Counted from the first letter of the stretch, positions 36,168 through 46,054 are shown. The stretch is 64,000 nt of DNA from CAWBVG01 sp963792175 (GCA_963792175.1 CAWBVG010000019.1:35633-99632), one strand, 5' to 3'. The notes: generated from the letters alone by a model not told the origin. Numbers and translations are program-made.

Positions 36168-38654
36168 TCAGTCGAGGTCTCGGAGCTCATCGTCGATGCG
36201 CTCCTCGAGGGCCGAGTCGATGGCGACGTGTTCCTCTTGCGCGTCTGCTTTGCGCGTCCACTTCACGGCGGCGAAGCCGATGGCCGCGGCGCCCGATGCG
36301 CCCAGCAGGTACGGCACCAGCCACGCCAGGCGGTTGAACCCCTTGTCGATCGGCGCGCCGAGCATTTCCTCGCTGCCGTACTTCGCGAGAAACGCCTGGA
36401 TGATCTCGTCGTGGCCTTTGCCCTGATCGATCAGCGCCGCCAGCTCGCCGCGCATCTCATGAGACGTCGCACACGCGTCCTTCCTGCACTCGCCGATGTT
36501 GGCGTGGCCGCAGGCGCCGCAGGTGCAGACGATTTCGTGCTGCAGCTGCTTCTCGAGCTCGGTGCGCGCGTAGAACGACGTCCGCGTGTTCTGGTCGCCG
36601 CTCATGCCCGGCTGCGCGAACGCCGGCGCCGCAAAGAGGATCGCCAGCATCAGCGTGAGCGCCGTCGTCGTGGCCGCCGTTTCAATCGGCATCCGTGCCA
36701 GCGCGAACGAGTACATGCGCTCCGGCAGCAGCGCGATGCCGGTGCCGAGCGCCAGGATGCCAAAGCCCATCCACACCCAGTTGACCAGCGGGTTGACGTG
36801 GATCTCGAGATTTGCGACCTGCGTCCCCACTTCGTAACCACCGAGGGTCACGTATAAATCCTCGGCCAAGGATCGCCGGATGGCCACCTCGGTCGTCGGC
36901 TCCTGCTCGTGCTTCCGGAAGAACCACTTGGCCGGATACAGCGTGTCGATTTGTTTTCCGTCGGCGAACACCGCGAGGTACGCCGTGACCATCTGTTTCT
37001 GACCGTCGTCGCTGACCTTCACCGACGTGTTGCGCAGCGTGTAGCGGCCGATCTTGACGTCCTCGCCCGCCTTCAGCGGCACCTGCGTGTCCTTGTTGAA
37101 GCCCATGCCTCCGAAGCCGAGGAGGATCAACACGAACCCCAGGTGCGCGATGTAGCCGCCGTAGCGCCGCTTGTTGCGTCCGACGAGGCCGACCAGGGCG
37201 GTGAAGATGTCGGTGCCGGTGTTGCGGCGCCGGATGTTCGCGCCGCGGAAAAACTCCTGAGTGATCGTGGCGGCAACCAGGGCACACAGCGAGAAACAGA
37301 TTCCCGACGCCCACACGCGAATACCGAGTGCCGCGAGGGCGGCCGCCGTGCCGAGGCACGCGATCGCGGGCCACATGAACTGATACGCGAGATTGCTCAG
37401 GGTCGACTTGCGCCACGCCAGCAACGGACCCGCGCCGGTCAGGAACAGGAGGACCAGCGCGATCGGCGTCATCCACTTGTTGAAGAAGGGTCCGGCGACC
37501 GTCAGCCGGTTGCCGGTCACGGCTTCGCTGAGCGTCGGGAACATCGTGCCGAACAGCACGAAGAACGCCGAGAACAGCAGAATCCAGTTGTTGACCAGGA
37601 ACGCCGCCTCGCGCGACATCCACGAGTCGAGGTCGTTGCGCGCCTTCAAGAGCGGCAGGCGCCAGATCACCAGACCGAAGCTGACGACCAGGATGGCGAC
37701 CATGAACCCGGTGAACAGCCACGCCAACACTGGATCCGAGCCGAACGCGTGCACCGACTGAACGATGCCCGACCGCGTCAGGAACGTGCCGAAGATGGTC
37801 AGGAAGAACGTCACGATGACGAGGACGACGTTCCACACCCGCAGCATGCTGCGCCGCTCCTGCACCATCACCGAATGCAGAAACGCCGTGGCCGTGAACC
37901 ACGGCAGGAGCGCCGCGTTCTCCACCGGGTCCCACGCCCAGTAGCCGCCCCACCCGAGTTCCTCGTACGCCCAGATCATGCCGAGAAAGAGACCGAACGA
38001 GAGAAACAGCCAGGCAAACATCGTCCAGCGGCGCACCGCACGCAGCCACGAGTCGTCCAGGTGGCCGGTGGCGAGTGCCGCGATGCCGAACGCAAACGGG
38101 ATCGTCATCCCGACGAATCCCGTGTAGAGCGACGGCGGGTGGATCGCCATGTAGAAGTTCTGGAGCAGCGGATTCAGACCCTCGCCGTCGGCACGCGGTC
38201 CGGACAAGTAGGTCAGGAAGGGGTTCTTGTGCACCACCATCAGATAGAGGAAGAACATCTGGACCGTGGCGATCGTCGTGACGACGTACGGGATGAGCTC
38301 GCGATGCCGCTCGCGGTTCACATACACCGCAATCGATCCGAAGACCGACAGCAGGAACACCCAGAACATGATCGACCCGTCGAGGCCGCCCCAGTACGAC
38401 GTGATCTTGTAGAACAGCGGCTGCACGCTGTCCGAGTAGTGCGCGACGTATTGGATTGAGAAGTCGCCCGTGAGGAACGCGTTGATCATCACCGCCGAGG
38501 CGGCCGTCATCAGCGCGCAGACGAGATAGAACGCGCCGATCCCACTCTCGACCAGGCGCCGCGCCTGCCGCCGGGCGCCGACCACCGACACCACCGCGGC
38601 ATAGGCGCAGACGACGAACGACGCGAGGAGCAGGAAACTGCCGAGGGAGGCCAT
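36168..38654 (-). CDS. ccmF: Fused cytochrome c heme lyase CcmF and CcmH
   Basis: 828 residues, intact. Residues 1-about 660 are CcmF: many helices, the WWD-type motif GWGGYWAWDPVENAALLPW, conserved HPP (AIHPPSLYTG), and the periplasmic domain before the last helix (VNWVWMGFGILALGTG). The remaining 165 residues are a CcmH-like domain after a signal-like helix (TLMLAILFAAPAFAQ): ELEKQLQHEIVCTCGACGHA, then a C-terminal anchor (LAWLVPYLLGASGAAAIGFA). The usual LRCXXCQ of CcmH is replaced by CTCGAC. The fusion would keep the heme ligase and the apocytochrome thiol reductant together. Confidence 0.85.
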   Translation of the reverse strand: MASLGSFLLLASFVVCAYAAVVSVVGARRQARRLVESGIGAFYLVCALMTAASAVMINAFLTGDFSIQYVAHYSDSVQPLFYKITSYWGGLDGSIMFWVFLLSVFGSIAVYVNRERHRELIPYVVTTIATVQMFFLYLMVVHKNPFLTYLSGPRADGEGLNPLLQNFYMAIHPPSLYTGFVGMTIPFAFGIAALATGHLDDSWLRAVRRWTMFAWLFLSFGLFLGMIWAYEELGWGGYWAWDPVENAALLPWFTATAFLHSVMVQERRSMLRVWNVVLVIVTFFLTIFGTFLTRSGIVQSVHAFGSDPVLAWLFTGFMVAILVVSFGLVIWRLPLLKARNDLDSWMSREAAFLVNNWILLFSAFFVLFGTMFPTLSEAVTGNRLTVAGPFFNKWMTPIALVLLFLTGAGPLLAWRKSTLSNLAYQFMWPAIACLGTAAALAALGIRVWASGICFSLCALVAATITQEFFRGANIRRRNTGTDIFTALVGLVGRNKRRYGGYIAHLGFVLILLGFGGMGFNKDTQVPLKAGEDVKIGRYTLRNTSVKVSDDGQKQMVTAYLAVFADGKQIDTLYPAKWFFRKHEQEPTTEVAIRRSLAEDLYVTLGGYEVGTQVANLEIHVNPLVNWVWMGFGILALGTGIALLPERMYSFALARMPIETAATTTALTLMLAILFAAPAFAQPGMSGDQNTRTSFYARTELEKQLQHEIVCTCGACGHANIGECRKDACATSHEMRGELAALIDQGKGHDEIIQAFLAKYGSEEMLGAPIDKGFNRLAWLVPYLLGASGAAAIGFAAVKWTRKADAQEEHVAIDSALEERIDDELRDLD

Positions 38655-38662
38655 TTAATGTC

Positions 38663-39070
38663 CTAGGACTTCTTCTCGTACTTCGAAGGACACTTCGCCA
38701 TCACGCCGTTCGGCTCGGTGTGAAACCCGTCCGACGTCAGCGTCCCTTTGAGCACGACTTCAGCTTCGCTGCCCGGCGTGTCCTTGAACGTGTCGGGCAC
38801 GATCCCGGTGTAGCGCGCGTTGACGACCTGGCCGTTGTTCTGCACCTTGAAGATGTACTCGAGCGTGTTCGGCTTGCGCATGATGGAGTTCGTGACGACG
38901 TGGCCGTGCAGCTGCAGGCGTTTGCCCTGCCATGCCTGCTGATTCGTCATCACCTCGTCGACGTGCTTGTAGTACTCCGTCCCTTCGCGCAACGTGGACC
39001 ATAGCAGGCCCGTGAAGGCGACGACGAGAACCGCCGTGGTTGCACCTATCTTGATATATCGATGTGTCAT
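38663..39070 (-). CDS. ccmE: Cytochrome c maturation protein CcmE, CXXXY type
   Basis: 135 residues, intact. One N-terminal helix (IGATTAVLVVAFTGLLWSTL) and an OB-fold periplasmic domain (LQLHGHVVTNSIM, YIFKVQNNGQVVNARYTGIV, SEAEVVLKGTL). The heme-binding segment is CPSKYE, so a cysteine takes the place of the usual histidine of HXXXY. This variant is known from archaea and some bacteria. 8 bases before the ccmF start. Confidence 0.85.
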   Translation of the reverse strand: MTHRYIKIGATTAVLVVAFTGLLWSTLREGTEYYKHVDEVMTNQQAWQGKRLQLHGHVVTNSIMRKPNTLEYIFKVQNNGQVVNARYTGIVPDTFKDTPGSEAEVVLKGTLTSDGFHTEPNGVMAKCPSKYEKKS

Positions 39071-39089
39071 AAGGACTTCCGGGAGAAGA

Positions 39090-39671
39090 TCAATCGTCAG
39101 AATAGCCGGTCTGCGGGTGGGACGCAAGGACCGATCGGAGCAGTTCGGCGACCGCGGCGACCGGCAATCCGACGACGTTCGCGTACAATCCTTCGATTCG
39201 GGGAATGAATCGCGACGCCAGGCCTTGAATGGCGTAGGCGCCGGCCTTGTCGCGCCCTTCCCCGCTTGCCACGTACCAGGCAATGTCTTCTTTTGTCAGC
39301 ACCGAAAACCATACGGCCGTGCTCTCGACGCTGCCGACCTCGTGCGCGCCGTAGCGGATGCTGACGCCGGTCAGCACCTCGTGACGCCGTCCGGCCAGCC
39401 GCCGCAGCATCGCCGCCGCTTCGTCGTCGTCGCGCGGCTTGCCGAGGATCTCGCCGTCCACGACGACGGTCGTGTCCGCGCCGAGGATGATCGCGTCGGC
39501 TGCCTGGACCGCCGCCGACTTCTCCGCCGCCAGCCTTCGGACGTACTCCGCTGGCGTTTCGCCGTCTCGCACGCGCTCGTCGACATCCGACACGACAATC
39601 TCGAACTCGTATCCCGCCGCGCGCAACAGCTCGGCACGGCGCGGCGAGGCGGACGCGAGAATCAGGCGCAC
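39090..39671 (-). CDS. maf: Maf-like nucleoside triphosphate pyrophosphatase
   Basis: 193 residues, intact, GTG start. LILASASPRRAELL at the N-terminus, SDVDE, AEKSAAV, ILGADTTVVVDGEILGKP (catalytic Asp) and AYAIQGLAS are the family motifs. It hydrolyses non-canonical or canonical NTPs to NMP plus PPi. Longer upstream readings are shadows of the DUF721 gene. Followed by ccmE after 19 bases. Confidence 0.85.
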   Translation of the reverse strand: MRLILASASPRRAELLRAAGYEFEIVVSDVDERVRDGETPAEYVRRLAAEKSAAVQAADAIILGADTTVVVDGEILGKPRDDDEAAAMLRRLAGRRHEVLTGVSIRYGAHEVGSVESTAVWFSVLTKEDIAWYVASGEGRDKAGAYAIQGLASRFIPRIEGLYANVVGLPVAAVAELLRSVLASHPQTGYSDD

Positions 39672-39694
39672 GGGCGCAATGATAGGATCAACCA

Positions 39695-39731
39695 CATCTG
39701 GTGATTGGGTGATTTGGTGATTGGGTGATTG
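39695..39731. repeat. Tandem GGTGATTT/GGTGATTG octamers
   Basis: Four imperfect copies of GGTGATTG in the divergent space between maf and the DUF721 gene. No clear inverse partner. Confidence 0.6.
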
Positions 39732-39732
39732 A

Positions 39733-40003
39733 TTGAGGCCGCTCACGCACGCGTTGCCCGGCGCGCTCGTGCTCCTGCTGCGCGACACGCCGTTGTCGGA
39801 CGGCAAGGTCGGCTTCGCGTGGCGCGCTGCGGTGGGACCGGCGGTCGAGCGCGCCACGAAGGTCAAACTCGAGCGGCGGACGCTCATCGTCGAAACCACC
39901 TCGCTGCAATGGTCGCGCGAAGTGACGCGATCGACGCCAACCATCCTCAGGCGCCTGCAGACGCTGCTCGGCGCCGATGTCGTCGATCGCATCGAGGTTC
40001 GCC

Positions 40004-40011
<8 letters not shown>
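39733..40011 (+). CDS. DUF721/DciA-like protein
   Basis: 92 residues, intact, TTG start. WRAAVGPAVERATKV, RTLIVETTSLQWSREVTR and ILRRLQTLLGADVVDRIEVR follow the DUF721 pattern. Some members (DciA) load the replicative helicase. It overlaps the thiolase gene by 8 bases, an arrangement without obvious functional sense. Confidence 0.65.
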
Positions 40012-41185
<1,174 letters not shown>

Positions 41186-41235
41186 CACGGCTTATCACGA
41201 AGCTGTTTTTCTTCGTGCCTCGCGAAAGTACGTTG

Positions 41236-41414
41236 ATGGAGATCAAAACGGTCGGCATCGTCGGCGCGGGCCATCGAAGCCTCCGACTATCCGGGCTTCA
41301 TCGCCAACCGCATCCGATGCCGATCCGAAGTACCGGCCGTGTCCGCTACTGCGCCGGATGGTCGCGGCGGGACTTCTCGGGCGCAAATCGGGCCAGGGCT
41401 TTTACACGTACTAG
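41236..41414 (+). pseudogene. 3-hydroxybutyryl-CoA dehydrogenase remnant with two internal deletions
   Basis: Three separate pieces of one family are joined: the Rossmann start MEIKTVGIVGAG, a mid-protein EASDYPGFIANRI, and the C-terminal DPKYRPCPLLRRMVAAGLLG...GFYTY with its stop. The family is about 285 residues; only about 60 codons remain, in different frames. The deleted segments correspond to roughly residues 13-175 and 195-250 (estimated from the family). A 7-bp hairpin lies at 41196-41217 before it. Could be a real decayed gene or a collapsed assembly. Confidence 0.75.
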
Positions 41415-41944
41415 CCACAGCGCCAGGGCGATCGGGCCGAGGATGGCCAACTCCTGCGCCATCGCCAGAAGGTTCTGGGAGAACACCGGCCACGTCAGCA
41501 GGTGGTTGCGCCTCGTCTGCCGGAAGAGATCGAGCCGGAGATATACCAGCCAGCATCGAACGGCCAGAGCACCTGCAGGCCCGGCGGCGGATAGAGATCG
41601 ACGCCAAGCCAATCGAGGAGCAAGTGCGACGAGTACGCGGCGGCGCACGTCATGCCGACGCGCACGGCGTGCCGTGGCGCGAAAACGTACGCCGCCACGG
41701 CACCAAGGAGTCCGACGATCGCGACCGCGCCAATACTGTGGGTGTAACTCCGGTGCCGCGCGAACGCGAGATCGAGATCCGGCGTCATCGCGAGCAGCGC
41801 ACAGGCCATCGACAGGCCGTTGCCGGCACGGCGATACCACGACGCGCTGGCCGGCGACGCTCGCCAGGCGCGGTCGCCCGGCACCAGATCCGCGGCCCAG
41901 GCCACAGCAAGACCGGCGAGCGAGTGGCCAAAAGGGCTAGGCAT
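41346..41944 (-). CDS. Membrane-bound metal-dependent hydrolase (YdjM/DUF457-like)
   Basis: About 199 residues. SPFGHSLAGLAVAWAAD, MTPDLDLAF, RSYTHSIGA and SHLLLDWLGVD carry the His and Asp ligands of this family; hydrophobic helices lie between. Biological substrate unknown. Frameshift near 41,530. It overlaps the end of the dehydrogenase remnant by about 70 bases, which suggests the remnant or this 3' end is displaced. Confidence 0.7.
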
Positions 41945-42058
41945 GGGGGGCCCTATGATGGCAGATTCTGCGATCCACGCGCGAGAGAGGCGAAAGTGAC
42001 TGTCCTTCTAAGTGACTGATGTTCTGCGTGTTCTGGCGTTCACTTCACGTTTTTGCCA

Positions 42059-42087
42059 TTGACTTTCGCCAGGCACGTTTCTAGAAT
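42059..42087 (+). promoter_or_regulatory. recA promoter
   Basis: TTGACT at 42059-42064 and TAGAAT at 42082-42087 are separated by 17 bases, a near-consensus sigma70-type promoter. The recA ATG lies 28 bases after the -10 box, with GAGGAGAG as ribosome binding site. Confidence 0.75.
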
Positions 42088-42115
42088 AGACGAGCCTTCC
42101 GAGGAGAGACCGCAT

Positions 42116-43162
42116 ATGCCGATCGAGAGAATCGACGAAAGACAGGACCGCGAACGAGCCAAGGCCGTGGAACTGGCCGTGGGCCAGATCGAGAAGCAGT
42201 TCGGCAAGGGCTCCATCATGCGCCTGGGCCAGAAAGGCGCCATCCAGCCGATCGACTTCATCCCCACCGGCGCCATCAGCATCGACTACGCGCTCGGCGT
42301 CGGGGGCGTCCCGCGCGGCCGCGTCATCGAAATCTTCGGACCGGAATCGTCGGGCAAGACGACGCTGGCCCTGCAGATCATCGCCGAAGGCCAGAAGCTC
42401 GGGGGCATGGCCGCGTTCGTGGACGCCGAGCACGCGCTCGACGCCTTGTATGCGCAGAAGCTCGGCGTCGACATCGACAACCTGCTGGTGTCGCAGCCGG
42501 ACAACGGCGAGCAGGCGCTCGAAATCGTCGAAGTGCTGATTCGTTCGAACGGCGTGGACGTCGTGGTCGTCGACTCGGTCGCGGCGCTCGTGCCCAAGGC
42601 CGAAATCGAAGGCGAAATGGGCGACGCACAGATGGGCCTGCAGGCGCGCTTGATGTCGCAGGCGCTGCGCAAGCTGACCGGCGCCGTGTCGAAGTCGAAG
42701 ACCTGCCTCATCTTCATCAATCAGCTGCGCGAAAAGATCGGCGTGATGTTCGGCAACCCCGAAACGACCACCGGCGGCCGCGCGCTCAAGTTCTACTCGT
42801 CGGTGCGCCTCGACATCCGGCGCATCGCCAGCATCAAGGACGGCGACGCCGTCGTCGGCGGCCGGGTGCGGGTGAAGGTGGTCAAGAACAAGGTCGCGCC
42901 GCCCTTCCGCGAGGCCGAGTTCGACGTGATGTACGGCGAGGGGATTTCAAAGACCGGCGATCTGCTCGATCTCGGCGTCGACAAGCGCATCATCGAGAAG
43001 AGCGGCGCGTGGTTCGCCTATGGCGGCGAGCGCCTCGGTCAGGGTCGCGAGAACGTCAAGCAGTTCCTGAAGGACAACCCCGAGGTCTACAAGGCCATCG
43101 AGGATCGCGTGCGCCGCGAGCTCGGGATGACGCGCGAAACCCCGGAGGCCGCGGCCGTCTGA
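42116..43162 (+). CDS. recA: Recombinase A
   Basis: 348 residues, intact. Walker A GPESSGKTTLAL, Walker B VVVVDSVAALVPKAE, the L2-loop region FINQLREKIGVMFGNPETT and ALKFYSSVRLDIRR identify RecA, the strand exchange protein and SOS co-protease. Start ATG 42116 follows a strong ribosome site; the frame is open upstream but the family N-terminus begins here. A GTTC-rich stretch lies upstream, but the spacing does not match a known LexA box. Confidence 0.97.
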   Translation: MPIERIDERQDRERAKAVELAVGQIEKQFGKGSIMRLGQKGAIQPIDFIPTGAISIDYALGVGGVPRGRVIEIFGPESSGKTTLALQIIAEGQKLGGMAAFVDAEHALDALYAQKLGVDIDNLLVSQPDNGEQALEIVEVLIRSNGVDVVVVDSVAALVPKAEIEGEMGDAQMGLQARLMSQALRKLTGAVSKSKTCLIFINQLREKIGVMFGNPETTTGGRALKFYSSVRLDIRRIASIKDGDAVVGGRVRVKVVKNKVAPPFREAEFDVMYGEGISKTGDLLDLGVDKRIIEKSGAWFAYGGERLGQGRENVKQFLKDNPEVYKAIEDRVRRELGMTRETPEAAAV

Positions 43163-43175
43163 CACCCGCCGGTCT

Positions 43176-43248
43176 ACAGGAGGTTAGAAGATTTCAGGAG
43201 GACATGCGGCGCCGAACCGCGGATCCTCCTGATCTTCTGATCTCCTGT
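43176..43248. terminator. Imperfect inverted repeat after recA
   Basis: CAGGAGGTTAGAAGATTTCA (from 43176) pairs with the right arm near 43225-43248 (TCCTCCTGATCTTCTGATCT), about 22 of 26 positions. It lies between recA and a convergent gene whose stop is just beyond the right arm; likely bidirectional terminator. Confidence 0.65.
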
Positions 43249-43250
43249 GA

Positions 43251-43721
43251 TCACCTCTCCGAGGCGAGCGCAGCGAAGAAGGCGCTCGGAATTCCGATCC
43301 CGAACGCGTGTATCAGCAGTCCGTTCGCCAGCACCGGCAGCGCCGGCCACGTCGCGGCGCCGATCGCGGAAAGCGGGATCACCACGCGGTTCATGAACAG
43401 GTACACGAGCAAGCCGTAGACGATGCCGCACGCAATCGGGTGGCGTGTCAGCACGGCGACGCGCCGGCTGACGACGAAGTACGTCGCAACAATCCCGAAC
43501 GCGATGAAGTAGTGCGTGATCGCGCCGAGCGCGGCGGCGCCCACGCCACCGGTATACGCGGCGCGGCCAAGCCACCCGCTCGCGATGCTCTGAAGAATCC
43601 GCACCGGCGTCGTGCCGGATCTCAGCCCGAAAAACACGAACGCGTCTACGATGTCGAGCGTGCCGACGACGAGCGTTCCGTAGAGGATCGCCCGAGCGGG
43701 GCTCAGACGGGCCGGTTGCAT
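43251..43721 (-). CDS. Four-helix membrane protein of unknown function
   Basis: 156 residues, intact. Helices: AILYGTLVVGTLDIVDAFVF, ALGAITHYFIAFGIVATYFV, CGIVYGLLVYLFMNRVVIPL, ALPVLANGLLIHAFGIGIP. The conserved-looking charged D in helix 1 and H in THYF may matter. No family name is certain. It starts 3 bases after the DUF1223 stop, so they are cotranscribed. Confidence 0.6.
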   Translation of the reverse strand: MQPARLSPARAILYGTLVVGTLDIVDAFVFFGLRSGTTPVRILQSIASGWLGRAAYTGGVGAAALGAITHYFIAFGIVATYFVVSRRVAVLTRHPIACGIVYGLLVYLFMNRVVIPLSAIGAATWPALPVLANGLLIHAFGIGIPSAFFAALASER

Positions 43722-43724
43722 GAG

Positions 43725-44528
43725 TTATTGACGGGCGATCGCCGCCACGGCGGTCGCCAGCACGCGCCTGCTCCCCCGCTCCTGCACGAAGGCCACGACT
43801 TTCAGGTTCGGCCGCGCCCAGTCGGACGGCAGCTTGATCGTCGCTTCCGCGATAGACGACGAATGCACCCCCTCGGCGACGGTGCGAAGGTCGCGCGCGA
43901 CCGCCGCGTGCGTCAGCGTGCGTCCCTGGTTCTCGCCGCGCTTGACCTCCGTCCGCAAGCGATCCTCCGTGACGGCAACGAGCAGGTCGGCGCGATCGCC
44001 GGCGGCAGACGCTGGCAGGCTGGCGATCGTCACTGACACGTGCGCGACGTTGGCAGCTGCCTCGTCGACCGCGATGCGAATGCTGCCGTGCGGCCCGGCG
44101 ACCGCGCGCTCGATCGCGCGCCGCGCCGCGGCGAGGTCGCTGCCGACGAACGCGTCCTGCCCGTCGACGACCATCTGCGGCGTGTAGATGTCGGCGCCTT
44201 TCAAGCGGTCCGCGTACTGCTGCTGCCGCGCGGTCAGGGCGGCCGACGAGAACCGATCCTTCCAGCCGAGCCGGTCCCAGTAGTCCACGTGCTCGCCGAG
44301 GCCCACGATCTGGACGCCCGCGGCGGGCTGCGATTCGATCAGCTTCTCGAGCAGCGTGTCGGCAGGGGGACAGCTCGAACAGCCCTCCGCCGTGAAGAGT
44401 TCCACGAGGACGGGGATCGGCGCCTTGGCTGCGCCCTGGGGTCGGAGCGGGGACGGAGGCGTCTCCGTCCCCACTCCGACCCCAGCCCACAGACTGGCAA
44501 CGACGAGATGCGCGAGCAATTGCCGCAT
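43725..44528 (-). CDS. DUF1223 thioredoxin-like secreted protein
   Basis: 267 residues, intact. A signal-like N-terminus (LLAHLVVASLWAG) precedes the DUF1223 core: VLVELFTAEGCSSCPPADTL with a CXXC-type pair, then HVDYWDRLGWKD and YTPQMVVDGQDAFVGSD. A redox or disulfide role is expected. The stretch between signal and core (GTETPPSPLRPQGA) is encoded by a 22-bp palindrome. Divergent from the repeat-protein gene. Confidence 0.75.
   Translation of the reverse strand: MRQLLAHLVVASLWAGVGVGTETPPSPLRPQGAAKAPIPVLVELFTAEGCSSCPPADTLLEKLIESQPAAGVQIVGLGEHVDYWDRLGWKDRFSSAALTARQQQYADRLKGADIYTPQMVVDGQDAFVGSDLAAARRAIERAVAGPHGSIRIAVDEAAANVAHVSVTIASLPASAAGDRADLLVAVTEDRLRTEVKRGENQGRTLTHAAVARDLRTVAEGVHSSSIAEATIKLPSDWARPNLKVVAFVQERGSRRVLATAVAAIARQ
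44437..44484. repeat. 22-bp palindrome within a coding region
   Basis: TGGGGTCGGAGCGGGGACGG plus two bases pairs with CTCCGTCCCCACTCCGACCC plus two, one mismatch in 22, loop GCGT. It encodes the linker after the signal peptide of the DUF1223 protein. Confidence 0.75.
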
Positions 44529-44628
44529 GGTGGTAGCCGTACTGTAATCCGTCAGCAGGCGGCCTGACGGTCGTTTCAACCCTCCGCGCGGCTGACACGT
44601 CCAAACCGCTGGATCGGGAGGACTCTGC

Positions 44629-45870
44629 ATGTTGCGATCGATCAAGGCATTAGGACTGTTTCTGCTCGTGGCGTCTGCCGCGCCGGTGTCGGCCCAGACA
44701 GACATCCACGGCACCTGGACGGCTGAGATTCGACAGGGGAAGGTCTTTCTACAGGTTCGGACGACCCCGCCGGCCGACTGGAACCGCTCGGGCAACGGGA
44801 ACGGCGACTGGAACATGGGCCAGAGCTTCCCGGTCGACGAGTTGTCCGGACTGCCCGCCAACGACGAGCACCTGACCGCGGCCAGCGTCAAGTTCGACCT
44901 GCGGCGCGAGGCCGGTTCGCTGGCCATGGAAGGCTCGTTCCGCGACGGCCGCGGCGCCGGCCTTTTCAACTTCGCGCCGCGCGACGCCTACGTCGGTGAA
45001 ATGCGCAGCCTCGGGTACACCGAAGACCTCCCGTTGTGGCGCCGCTTCCAGCTGGCCGTGCACGACGTCGGCCCGAAGTACATCCGCGACCTCAAGACCG
45101 AGGGCTTCGACAAGCTGACTCTGGACGAGATTCAGCGCGCGAAGACCCACGGTGTCACCATCGAGTACATCAAGGGGATCAAGGCCGAAGGCTTCCGCAG
45201 CGCCAGCCTCGAGAACCTCGTTCGCACCCGCGACCACGGCGTCACGCAGGAGTACATCAAGGCGATGAAAGCCGAGGGTTTTGCCGGCGCGACGCTTGAC
45301 GAGTTCGTGCGGACGCGCGACCACGGTGTAACCCAGGCCTACATCCAGGGTATGAAGCAGGCGGGCTTCGGCGGCGCGAGCGTCGAGGACCTCGTGCGGG
45401 CGAAGGACCACGGCGTCACGCCGGAATTCGTCCAGGAGATCAAGGGGATGGGTCTGACCGTGACGGGCCTCGAACAGTACATCCGCCTCCGCGACCACGG
45501 CGTGAAGGGCGATTTCGCCAAGGAGCTGAAGGCAGCCGGCTACGACAAGCTGTCCGCGGAAGAACTGGTCCGCGTCCGCGATCACGGCGTGACGGCGCTC
45601 TACGTCCGTGATCTCGCCGCTCAGGGAGTGAAGGACGTGCCACTCGAGGATCTGATCCGGATGAAGGATCACGGCGTGTCGGCGGACTACATCGCGGACA
45701 TGAAGGGCCTCGGCCTGAAGGACCTCACGCTCCAGCAGATCGTCCGTCTACGCGATCACGGCATCACGCCCGGGTTCGTGAACCACGCCAAGGCGCGCGG
45801 GTTCAAACCGGTCGACGCCGACGACCTCATCCGTCTCAAGAATGGCGGGCTCTACAAGGACAAACCCTAG
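44629..45870 (+). CDS. Secreted protein with nine 29-residue helical repeats
   Basis: 413 residues, intact. Signal peptide LGLFLLVASAAPVSAQ; a small beta-rich domain (DIHGTWTAEIRQGKVFLQV, VKFDLRREAGSLAMEGSF); then from about residue 145 nine tandem repeats of 29 residues with consensus YI..MKA.GF...LE.LVR.RDHGVT. RDHGVT is almost invariant in copies 2-8. Similar repeats are known at the C-terminus of some BlaR1/M56-type proteins; here no peptidase is present. The array probably forms a two-helix-per-repeat scaffold that binds a partner. GGGAGGA precedes the ATG. Confidence 0.75.
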   Translation: MLRSIKALGLFLLVASAAPVSAQTDIHGTWTAEIRQGKVFLQVRTTPPADWNRSGNGNGDWNMGQSFPVDELSGLPANDEHLTAASVKFDLRREAGSLAMEGSFRDGRGAGLFNFAPRDAYVGEMRSLGYTEDLPLWRRFQLAVHDVGPKYIRDLKTEGFDKLTLDEIQRAKTHGVTIEYIKGIKAEGFRSASLENLVRTRDHGVTQEYIKAMKAEGFAGATLDEFVRTRDHGVTQAYIQGMKQAGFGGASVEDLVRAKDHGVTPEFVQEIKGMGLTVTGLEQYIRLRDHGVKGDFAKELKAAGYDKLSAEELVRVRDHGVTALYVRDLAAQGVKDVPLEDLIRMKDHGVSADYIADMKGLGLKDLTLQQIVRLRDHGITPGFVNHAKARGFKPVDADDLIRLKNGGLYKDKP

Positions 45871-45879
45871 GGGCATTCG

Positions 45880-45963
45880 GCAAATTGGGTAATTGGAAAA
45901 TTGGGTAATTGGGTAATTGCGCAATTGGCAGATCAATGACCCAGTTACCCATCACTCGATGAC
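45880..45963. repeat. GGTAATTG octamer array with inverted partner
   Basis: TTGGGTAATTGG-like units repeat at 45890-45930; ACCCAGTTACCCA at 45939-45951 is the inverse with one mismatch. It follows the repeat-protein gene and may act as a terminator. Confidence 0.65.
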
Positions 45964-46054
45964 CCGATTCAGGTGCCCGCTGTCCGATCTGACCGCCCGT
46001 TACCCGAGCCCGCCGCATCGCCGGCCTGGCAAGCCTCATGCATCCGTGATCAAT

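Noticed and set aside
36909..38459. 516-residue plus-strand frame opposite ccmF
   Set aside because: Antisense shadow; ccmF motifs are unambiguous on the minus strand.
42019..42045. GTTC repeats upstream of recA as a LexA box
   Set aside because: Spacings of 5 and 4 bases do not fit GTTC-N7-GTTC or other LexA patterns I know; no palindrome.
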